DNA from: Asterias amurensis
Taxonomy: Eukaryota > Echinodermata > Asteroidea > Forcipulatida > Asteriidae
DNA length: 64,000 nucleotides
Assembly (NCBI RefSeq): GCF_032118995.1
Contig: NC_092648.1
Coordinates: forward strand, 19,124,450-19,188,449
Reading direction: 5' to 3'
Of this stretch, positions 44,301-56,300 are shown in pieces. The translations under genes and the position numbers were made by a program. The stretch's first letter is position 1. Every line of letters begins with the position of its first letter. Below the pieces are notes generated by a model. It was not told where the DNA came from, made no database searches, and saw nothing but the letters and a program-made list of their open reading frames with translations.

Positions 44301-47300
44301 TCACCAGGAGTCTTCTTGTTTTGCGAGTGCTGAAAGTTTGTTCACCCTTGATAGTTTGTTGACCTCAGAGACAGGATGAGTCACACACAAAAGATGTAGG
44401 TTGAGTTGGCCAGGGTAAAGCCATAATACATGTATGTCAATAATAAATGCCTGCATGGGGGAAAGTGTTGTGGTTAGGTCCTCAGTTCTATGTGCTCCAT
44501 TGTCTGCAAAGATGTTTCATGGACTTTTAAGGAGATTCGGATGGCAAGGGATGGGGTGGCGTTTATTTGGATCGAACGTGGTAGTGCAGACATTCGGCAC
44601 TTTCTTAGGTTTGACTCAAATCAGAGTTCACCGAATAGAGGCATGTAGGAAAATTTGTCTGTTCCTGTGATCGCTTTGTGGGAATTATTATTTACGATAA
44701 TTAGTATTTAGACCATTTGCATTGGCAGTCGTTGCTGATGAAATGCGCATCGATGAAGAGTTATCATTGGCTGGGAGTCTTGCGCAGCGCATACACAATG
44801 TGTACTTTTCCATTGCTGATGTCGGTGATTGGGGCCAATTCAAGGGGGTCTCATTTATAGTCCAGTTTTCATCATTTTCATTTATTTGCTAATTTATACA
44901 AAACATGTGGAATTCAAAAGATGGGTGGCAGCAATTTTGTTTTCTTTTGCTTGTAAGTTGTAATGAAACCAGGGGACCCTCCAAAAGCAACAATCAGTCA
45001 GGCCTGATACTTCACAGAGGCAACGAAGGCGTTTGCCTCCATGGCCCTTGGTGCCCTTGAAATGCTCTGGCCAATAGAAACTTACTATTTTCCTTATAGG
45101 GTGCCCTTCACCAAGGAGAAAATGCCTTGGTGCCCTTACCCTTTCAAAAACAAAGCATACAGGCCTGAGCAGTGACATGAAGGTCTGTGTCTGTAGATGA
45201 TGAAGAAATATCCGTTTTAGATGTTGGAGGAAACCTGCAATTACGGAAAACTGACCCAATCAAGAAGGCCTACGTGCAGAGACTGAAAATCCAATCCACC
45301 TACAAGGGCTTTTGTCCGGGATTTGGACCTGGGTCCAAAGAGGTAAAAGGCAGGGAAGAAAACACTGAGCAAAACCTTAGTAATTCTTCCCCCAAAATTT
45401 GTCCAGCTGAGGTACAACACTACATATATTTGCTTTCACACACAAAATTTGGCTGGCATGAAGAAAACAAAACAACAATTTTTTTTTTTTGGGGGGGTTC
45501 CCTTTTTACACACTTTCTGCCAAGTTTTGTCACTTTTACTATTTTATATTTTTATGTATTTTGTTCACTTTGTGCGGGCCCCAACTGAGCAGATGTGCTG
45601 GATGGGTCAGTCTCGGTTAAACATGGTTTTAAATAAATAAACAAATGAACAATAAAATGGAAAAGTAGCAGTAGATCAAGAACGGAACAATTCTCAGACA
45701 GGTACCCTTTTTTTTTTTTTTTTTGAGCCTTCGGATTGACCCAGTCTGTGTAGGTGTGAGGACTTGATTATTTCTTCCTCTTTTTTTTTCATGTCTGTTT
45801 TTTTTCTTAGTTTTTCGGTCTCACTGTGTGCTGGGATAACATGCTTCAGAGCAACACCAAATTTTTTTTGACCCTGACCGGTAGAGTATTTTGTCATCCT
45901 TCTGTTGGGCAATTTTTGTGTGTCCACTGTCCTTCGTTAAATGTCTGTCGCGATGATAGTGTTCCGACTCTCTCCCAGATTCCCATGACACTGGTGATGT
46001 TCTTGCGAGACTGCTTGCCCCCGCGAGACTACTTGCCCCCGCGAGACTACTGCTCTCGTGCTGTGTAGTCTCAGTTAATGGGGGAGTAGAAGTCGGCAGC
46101 CAGCAGCTTCTCGCGAAAGAAGTGATCTGGTGAGAGTAGTATTCAATCGCGAAGACCTGAATTATTACGCCGCCAACAGGACTTGACTTTCATCGCGACA
46201 AAAACATAGACTTTTCCAAGTCTATCCTTCCCCAGATTTACTTCGCGTACTTGCATGCTCCCTTCATACACTCAAATTTCATTTTGCCCATGATAACAAT
46301 TCTGCTGTTCTCCATGCACGTCTAGTTGCCCTCCTGTCAAAATATTTTGTACTTTGCCATTCTGTTTGTTTCTTGGCCTTGGGCCTAACTCTCTTGGCTT
46401 GATGTTACTTTTTGTTGTTGTGTAGTTCTTCGATTTGCTTTATTGATTTTTGCATCAGTATATTGTTGTGGTGGAGAAAATAATAATACAATGTAGTTAG
46501 AAGAAAATGTTTATGTTGCAAAGTATCCTCATATAAAGGGGCTCCTTACCAAAGAAAAGTGGCTATGGCTGATCACCATGGTAACATACGTAGGTAGCAC
46601 TTAACAACACCTTTAGCAACAGCCACAGCCACAGCTGCCAAATTGCACACAACTAGATACGCCTGAAATACAAAACAGAATGTGCAACTTTGAAGAAAAT
46701 CTCCATTTATTTTGGATATTTGTAACAATTTTAAAATTTCTTGAACACAAAATTTTAGTCGTAGAAGTCAGATTGGGATGGATGGGAATTTACACATTTA
46801 TTTTTATTACATCTTTTTTTAAATTAGTTTTTCATTTTGTAATAAATATTACCAGCAATCCAAGCATCCAATCCACAGAAATGGACTCAAATTCCCTTAA
46901 ATGGTTTGTTACTAAAAGTAATTTAAAGAGATTACATGCCATAGAATAAGTACTGACAACATTTAAAGTGGGCGTGAATCTTATTCTATAGACCTATTGC
47001 ACATCGCGCAGCGCGCATACACACGTGTCTCCTGTCTGTCATTTTTGGGGGTCAAAATATCCACAAAAGGATGGTACACATGTTTAAGCACCAATGTGCT
47101 TGTTCCATCCTTTTGTGCATGTTTTGACCCCCAAAATGGCGGAGAGGAGACGCGCATGCTAGTGCGCTGTGCGTTGTGTGATGGGTCTATATTTGAGCAG
47201 ATTTATTGATCATTGACCTCACAGGTTATGGCCGATAAAAAGGCATTAATTTTTGTTGCCTTTGAATTTTACGTTCAGATTGTTAGGAATTTAGCAGGGT

Positions 47301-50300
47301 GCCCTGAAACATTCTGGCGGAAAGTGTATGTACATGATGCTTTTTGTTGCCTTTGAATTTTACGTCCAGATTGTTAGGAATTTAGCAGGGTGCCCTGAAA
47401 CGTTCTGGCGGAAAGTGTATGTACATGATGCTGTTTGCAGTTATTTTGCAAGGTTTTTTGGGAGGTCATAAATTGTTATCGATGCTTTGAAATGTCTTCA
47501 AATTCTACAATTGTTGGCTGCAAGGATGTAATTTACATGTGTCCTCTGGTGTTTGATTTTCAACGATTGAAGGCTTTTTTGGGAGGAAGGGGATTGATAA
47601 CGTGACTTCAAGCATTTTGTTTAACTCTGTGGTTCTTTAGTCGGTGTGGCAGGAGATTCTGTCCCCCAGACATGCTGTCCCCCCATGGTGAACTGACTTT
47701 TGATAGCGTCCTCTTTTGAAACATTCTCCTTCAGCCCACGTTAACTTCCAATGGTTGAAATCTCCAGCGTACGGATTTTCCTGGAACACTGCATTCTTGA
47801 TAAAATAAAATAAACAAAATAATTTTAAAATTGACCACCTGTTACTAACAGGTATTCTTTTTTAACACTATTTGGGTGGTCATGGTTTGCCCTAATAACT
47901 TGTTCAGTGACTTGCCAGCAGTCAGTGAGCTTGCTGTTCCACTAACTGGTCCACACACCTTTTTTTCTACAGTATGTAGTCCATTTTCTAGTAAAATGTG
48001 GATGTTTTTCAACACTGAATTAGCCAGCCTGACCACTTAAAGGAACACGTTGCCTTGGATCGGACGAGTTGGTCTATAAAAAAGCGTTTGTTATAAAATG
48101 CATATGGTTGGAAAGATAATTTAAAAGTAGAATACAATGATCCACACAAGTTTGCCTCGAAATTGCGTGGTTTTCCTTTTACTGTGCGAACTAACACGGT
48201 CGGCCATTTATGGGAGTCAAAAATTTGATTCCCATAAATGGCCGACCGTGTTAGTCAACGAGGTTTAAGGAAAACCGTGCAATTTCGAGGCATGTTTGTG
48301 TGGATCATTGTATTCTACTTTTACAGCATCTTTCTACCCATATGCATATTATAACAAACGCTTTTCAAAGACCAACTCGACCCATCCAAGGCAACGTGTT
48401 CCTTTAAGAAAAAATATGACCTAATTGGCATTTGTCCAGGGGACCACTCTATAAATGGAACCGCTTGAAGAAAATTTTGACCTACATGAAATTGGCATTT
48501 GTCCAGGGGACAAACCAGGCGGTACCAGTGAAACCATGATGAAACCTCTAGGATGAAACACAGCAGTTGTCAATGTCATCAACTTCAATATCCTGTCGTC
48601 CATCACTTTCATATTAATGATCTACAAAATAAAACAATGATGAATTTTTAAGTTGGGTGTTGTGATCCTTTTAAATAATTAACAGTTAAAGGGAAGGTAC
48701 ACATTTGGTAATTACTCAAAACAAATATTAACTTAAAAACTGACTTTACTTTCATATTAATGATCTACAAAATAAAACAATGATGAATTTTTAAGTTGGG
48801 TGTTGTGATCCTTTTAAATAATTAACAGTTAAAGGGAAGGTACACATTTGGTAATTACTCAAAACAAATATTAACTTAAAAACTGACTTGGTAACGAGCA
48901 TTGGAGAGCTGTTGATAGTATAAAACATTGTGAGAAACGGTTCCCTTTGAAGTAGCATAGATTTTGAGAAAGAGGTAATTTCTCACTAAAATATTAATAA
49001 TAAAAGACTTCTAGCTAGAAGTCTTTTATTTCTATCTGAAAGCACACAAATTCGTCCAACAAGGGTGTTTTTTCTGTCATCATTTTCTTGCAACTCCGAT
49101 GACCAATTGAGCTCAAATTTTCACAGGCTTGTTATTTTATGCTTATGTTGGGATACGCAAGTGAGAAGACTGGTCTTTGACAATAACCAAGGGTGTACCT
49201 TCCCTTTAACAATGTGTATTTTGTAAAACAATATGTAATAAAATTGGTATTTACTAGGGGGTTTGGGGAGAAGGGGTGATTATCTCACAATTCTTAAAAT
49301 TAAATCCTTGTTTTGTAGAGTCAAATTATTAATAAGAAAGAAAAGCACGTAGTTGGTCAATTAGTTATCTTTTTTGAACACCATTGTGTTTCTGTAGAAA
49401 TCTCACAGGTTAAAAACCTAACGATCTTATAAATTCAGCCTTCATTGTCTATTCATCCATCACTCCTAATGTGAGGGTACCTGTAGATGTGTGCACCAAT
49501 CATCTGATTGGTGAACCATCTGATCAGCTGATTTGCTCTATTGTTTAAACAACAGTGGCATTAAGATCTGAAAATTGCTGTACAAAGTTACAGGTGGGGT
49601 CATACAGTAGATTGGTAAATACTCAAAAAAATAATGACCATAAAAACTTTACTGGGCAAGTAACACTGCAGCTGTTGATAGTATGCAATACTTTGTGAAA
49701 GGATTAGATGATTCTTCAAAGTAATATGGTTGGAAAAAAAATTCACCCCTAAACAATTGTATATGTGAAACAATGCATGCGTGGATCCTTTTCACAGATT
49801 TATGAGGGTTGGTATTTTTTAGTGTAAGCTTGGGCGATATCGATTTATTTTATTCACGATATATCGCCGACAATATATCGGGATATTCGATATAATAGCG
49901 ATTAATGAAATTTGACATCATCAGTCTTAAAACTCCAAGTGAAAGTTGTAGAAGAGACAGTCCTAGCATAAGAGAGGTGTTCTAATGACCTATTCTTCTG
50001 GTTTTACTCCAAACCTATGGGGTGCAAGATGTCTCAGCTAGCAAATACATCGCGATATTTAATCGATATATCGCGATTATCGCGATATATCGCGATATAT
50101 CGATAAAAACCAAATCCATCCGATATCGAAATCGTGTCCAAATTAATATCGCGATATTCGATAATATCGTGATATCGCCCAAGCTTATTTGAGTGAGAAT
50201 TCTGCAGCCAGAGATGTTGTTGGACTTTTAAGTAAACAAATGTACTCAGCTGAAACTTTGACTGTATGTGACGTTTTACGTTTGTCATTGCGTTCTTTAA

Positions 50301-53300
50301 AATGTTGCCTATAAAATGAGTAAAACGTTGACAAAAAACAATCTGTGACTCTACCTTAAAAGTTTGCCTTGCCATATCTTTTTGTTTCCTTCTTTCCATT
50401 TTCCTTTTAAATTTAAAGTTTTCCTCTTCCTTGACCTCAATTATGCTAAAAACAAATTGACTCCTCTGGTTTCAAAAACAGGATCTTTTATTTTTGTCTT
50501 ATACAGGACCAGAGATCTTGTCAAGATGTCCAAGATGTATCCATCCTACAGCAGTTACTTCATAGAAAGGTTTGTCATCTTTCTCATCTCTTAACAACAA
50601 TCCCCTTCTTTCTCTTTGAAATAAACTTCCCCTCCTTTTACAAACATCCTCTCGCTTGTTTTCGGTTATTTATTTTGATCCACCCACCCACGATTAAATG
50701 TTGGTTATTCTGAATGGATCCAAACAGGATAAATTTTCTAACGGAATACTTCCTCTAATTCAGCCATGTTTACCATCAATGTTTCTATTGCAAATTCCCA
50801 TCAACTTATTCTCCTTTATGTCTGGCAAGAACAGTAATCGTAATATTTATGCAAGAGGAATGCCACAGACAGATTTTAGGAAAGAATTTTTGTAGTTAAC
50901 TTCCTGAAAGGTTAAACAAATATTTTCAAATGATGATACATGAAGGGCGTAAGTGATGTTGCAGAATTGGTTTTGTAATTGTGTATTGACTTTAAAGGAA
51001 AGTCATTTATGATTAGGTTTTTTTTTTTTCAAAACTGTGAGGCATTCTGGACCCATATTTGGGAAGTTTGGCCGAAGCACTCTGAATTGAAATGAGGTCC
51101 CTGGTATGTTTTCTACTTGGTGTTTATCTTTGGTTTTTAAAAGCCGAACTGTGCAATCAAAACTTATTTAATGGTTTTTTCTTGATAATTGTTGTAAATT
51201 TTTTTATCTGAAGTAACAAAGAAATAACAAAAGAAACAGGCCGTTATGTTATAATAATAGTAATAATAATAAGACTTGTAATGCGCACATATACACTCTG
51301 CTGGGTGTTCAAGGCGCAGTAAAAAAGAAAAAGAAGAAAAAAAAGCATGCAATCTGCGTGTACCGTCCAGATATACTAGCTGTTACATAGGGAGAACCCT
51401 AATTAACTTTAGACCCATTGAACAGTGCCACTCTGAACATCTGAGACAAAGCTAATCAACTGCAATAGGGAAGAAAAGTTCCAAAATCAGGGGGGGGGGG
51501 TGAAGGATTTCTTTATGAGCTGCAAAGTGCTTGTTTTCTACATACATGTAGCGGAAAAGCCTAATCTCACTTGTGAGATACTCTCCACCTGCAAGAAATC
51601 CCATCTGTTAATGGACTGAACTTGCAACTGGTTCCCCCAGTTAATGTTTACATTTTGAAATGAATATTTTGTTTGATTCCCCATTTTGATAAGAGCCTTA
51701 TGAAAACAAGCCGAGAAGAGCGGTTCAAATACAAATTTGCACAGTAAACATGCAGGCAAATAATGTTTGCAGCTATAAGGGCTACCTGATGAAATGCCAC
51801 ATCATTGGTTTTGACTAGTTTTTGCTAATCATTTATTGAGGCAATATTAGTGTTGAGACCAGTCTTTACTTTGTGATAATGACCCAGTTGGTGGCTGACT
51901 ACTGTTAAAAAGCCATTAGCGAGTTAGATTTACTTAAAGACATGTGACCTGCTTAGTCACTAGTTACTGCTTGCATTTTAATTTCTCAGATTTTAGAGAG
52001 TTACTTTGTCTAATGGTTCAGGGCAAGCTTGGCCTGAATCATGTGACATAGCAACTGTTGGGTAAATCAAGCACATCATTGTACCAGACAATATTCAAAT
52101 CTATAAATGCTTGTTCGACTAAAATAATTAACATATTAAAAATGTGTGGAAAGCGAGAAGAAGAAAAAGATCTGGTTTGGTAAACATTTTTAGCTACAAG
52201 CCCTGCTGTCTTGTCAAATTGTACCCCAAATTCGAACCCTGATGTTGACTATTTTATAGGCCTTATTTTTGTCCCCAAAGGAGGCAATTTGTTTGTTTTA
52301 CAACGTTGGTCACTTGGCAGTATGCCAGTGAATGCTCAAAACTGAAAGCGCTGTTGCCAGACTGCCTTCGGCGATTGTCACCCACCCTATGTTGCTTTGA
52401 CATTCGAGCCTGTCGTCTATGATCAAATTGGCAGGAAGGTGTCATCTTCTAACGAAGTTGGCGCAAAAATGGATTCTCAAACATTGGTAGTACGTGTGTT
52501 CTCTTTAGGGTACTATGTGTGTTCTCTTAAAGGGACAGTCTTGTTTCTGGTTATTTATGGAATTTATAATAAAATCTCAGACACATTAAGTTGATGATCA
52601 GAATTAAGATATTTAGTACTCGTAACTTCTTTCTGTAATTTGTTTTTATTTCTTTTAGGAAACCTCAAAATAAAAACTTCGGAAAGTCATTTTTTTCCCT
52701 GTGTCCTTCCTGGATGCCTGAAAATTCAGATTAAACTTGTATAGATGTGTCAAATAGTCATGTGGAATTTTTTCTTTTTTTTTCTTTTACCCATATATGG
52801 GCTCTATATTCCAATGTACCACTTTCTGAGTCGTGTGAAAACAAATCAAAGGAATATAACTTGGGTGGAATTCGAACCCACAACCTTTGCCATTCTAGGC
52901 TAGATATCCTACCACTAGACCATCGAGCTTGCCCTCATGCCAGGGCCCAATTTCATAGAGCTGCTTAAGCAAATATTTTTGCTTAAGCAAAAAATTTCAT
53001 TGCTTAGTAAAATCAGATTACCAGCCAAGACTCCACTCAATTGTTATGCTAAGTAAACAACAGCTAAATACTAGTCATAAGCAATGTATATGGCATGAAA
53101 TTTTTGCCAGTAACATGTGTAAAATAAGCGAGCTATTTTCGTGCTTAAGCAAATTTTTTGCTTAAGCAGCTCTATGAAATTGGCCCCTGGTAGCTAGAGG
53201 CAGTTCAAATCCTACATTTTAGTAGTGGATTTCAAATTCAACGTCTCCAGAAAAATAAATGTGGGATGATTTAAAGGAAACGGCTGTTATCTGAACTGAA

Positions 53301-56300
53301 AGGAAACGATCACAAGGATGTGAACCAGGAACACTGACATTTAATCTGTCCCAAAAAGGCAAACTTAGATTACACCGCTTTATTTCAGGATGTTCAGCAC
53401 ATTTTGGGGGTCATTACTTCAGAGAGTACATACCCCTAATGGAAATGCATTTTGGAAGTGCACTGGGAGTGCGTTTTCAATTGTTTGAAAAGTTTGAAAA
53501 TGTACTTTCAATGCACAGTAAAGCACAGAGTAAATGTCAATTTCAAAGCCAGTGTCCACACTTTGTGCAACCTATTATGAAGTAACAAGTTTAATCGCAA
53601 TGGAGTAACTCAGTAAGAAAAAAGTGGAAACTAAACATCATCACTGTTTTCAAACATCTGATATTAGAGTCCCAAGATGAGATTCTCAAATATTTCATAC
53701 AGTCAGTTCGTTCTCAAGAACTGTCCCATTTCAGACAAAAATATTTAAAGAGAACTTTTTCACCATAACATTTTAAGCTCTAGCAACGCAAAGGTCATGG
53801 GTTCGAATCCCACCCAAGTGATTTGCCAGTGGATTTTTTCCCAGAATTTGGGAAAGTTCTTAGTGAACAGTGTTTAATTCACTGTTGTAAGGAAAAAAAC
53901 AAATTAAATTCTTCATCCCCAATGCAAAAATAAACGTATTTTGAATGACCACCTGTACACTTAATAATGTAAATTACATGTACGGTGTAAATCTGTGAAT
54001 AAGTAATAAATGGCAAGTTAGATTTTTGGATGTTAAAGGAATTGTACAACTTTGGTAATTGTCAAAAACCAGGGGTAGATTTCAAAAAGAGTTAGGACTA
54101 GTCTTAACTTAGGAGGAAGGACTAGTCCTAGGAGATATTAAACAATTAAGGACGAGTACCTCATCCTAACTCAAGATAAGACTAGTCTAATACCGCTTTG
54201 TGAAATCCACCCCAGTATTCTCTATTTGTGTATCCCAAACATAAGCATAAAATAATAAATTTGTGAAATCTGTTACTCAATTGAATCAAAGTTGCAAGAG
54301 AATAATGAAAGAAAAATCCACCCTTGTTGCACAAATTTGTGTGCTTTCAGATGAATATATAGTAAAAGGCTTCAGGCCTGAAGTCTTTTAAGATTTGAGT
54401 GAGAAAAACCTCTTTCTCAAAAACTAACTTACTTCAGAAATTACCTCTTTCTCAAAAACTAACTGACTTCAGAGGGAGCTGTTTCTCTTTATGTGTTAAA
54501 CTATCAACAGCTCTCTCTTTCTCGTTACTAAGTAAAGTTCCATGCTAAAAATTATTTTCATTAATAACCAATAGTGTCCAGTGCCTTTAAATGCAGATCC
54601 TTTAAGGTTATTTAAACATGAAGCAGACTCTGTTTGCTGTGGTTCTAGTCAGTTTTGATTATTCTGAATAACTGTCAGCTGTCGCCCCAGCAGGAATCTT
54701 AATTTCATCCTTTAAGCAATTTCTTTGGACTCTCCCATCCTATCCTCCCCCCCCCCCCCCCACGTACTCTGGAACATGAACGGAAAAGAAAAACAAGAAA
54801 AAAAATCCAAACATTTCCTCTTTCGTCTAAGAAAATTCACCAAGGGTGATAAACAAATTAATCTGCTCTATAATGTGTTTGGGTGGCTGGAATTCCAGAT
54901 TTCTTGTTAAAAATCATTTTAATGAATTGGAAATATTTGCATGGTGAAAAACAAAATATTTTTAGAAACTATTCTCCTCTAAGAATGATTGGCTTATTGT
55001 CATGCTAGAGTGTTGCTTTAATTTCCGGGAGTCCATGTTGTATCAAATTGAGTTACAAAGTTTTCAAATTGAGTATTATCAGCGAGATTGTGTTTTGTTT
55101 TATTAAAAGATGACCGAGTTCTGCTTCAGTTAACCTGTCTGTGGGTAATAATATTTAGATTGTGCATTTCCTGTCTGAATGAGGTCTGATCATAGGGTTT
55201 GATATCATGGGTAATACATTCAAACATTTCTTGGTTGGGTTGTCCATATGGTGCGGATTTTGGCTTGATATCGGAAGCTAGTACACTTTTTATGAGCGTC
55301 CGCATTCTTGAAAAAAAAAATTGTTTTTGCGTTGATAGTTGTTAGTTGCGTTTTGCGTTGATACATGCGTTGATAGTTGTTACTCCCAAACCAACACTCC
55401 CTTAAATAGGTCAGAGTTTGAGTTCGGTGGCGGTGCTGTTTACCGCTCAGTTCAAAGGGTATGGAATATTCAGTGTGTATGGGACTTACGTGTGTTGTTA
55501 CATTGTAAAAAGCTTGTAATGTTTGCTTGAAGGCCAGTTGAAACCTTATTGCACTCAAGATCAAGTAGACAAACAAGCCTTTAACCACCATGATCATACA
55601 GAACATGTGTACACTTCAAATATTAGCCTAAATGTACTTACATGGAGGTTAATCATTACTTAAAGTAGTTTTATCTCTCTGGTAATGAAACCACAGAACC
55701 TCAACTTGGGCTGTAACCTGTAGGCCTGGAACCTTTATAAGATACCTGTGTAGAAAAGACTATGGAAAAAAGCTTGGCTTTAGTTTGTATGAGGGAAATC
55801 CCCAAAAGAAAATGTTTGTGGAGTTTTAACCACACCGCCACCCCATTACAGTTTTTCCCTTGAAGAATGATCACTTGGCACGCTAACCACTGGGGCTAGT
55901 AATAGTTCTGCGCTTAACCCTACTCCTAAGCAGGGGTAAACATTTTCAACAAACTACTCTTTCCCAGGAGTTAACAAGGTTAAGCAATTCAAATGTTCAA
56001 CCAAATTTTTCTGAAACTTTCCTGGGGAATTTGTCAGAGTGTGATGGGGGCTCAAGAGAGTCCAAATTCAAATCCTTGAAGGTGGAGGGTTGAGGGGAGG
56101 GGTATCAAAAAGTACAACTAGAGTTCTTGTGTTGAAAACAATCCATATTTGTAATCACTGTAGCTATGCATATAAATCAACAGGCTGATGTAGACATTCA
56201 ACTTGTGTATGTTTTGATACATTAACCTTGTGTCATATCAATAAATCAATAGAATTGCAGGCTGTGTTCGAATTGGCGGTTACAGCTATGGCTGCAACTG

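Noticed and set aside
46481-46660. GCTGTGGCTG-rich palindromic words shared with about 56270-56390
   Set aside because: They look like another MITE family, but I could not place both ends well enough to list it.
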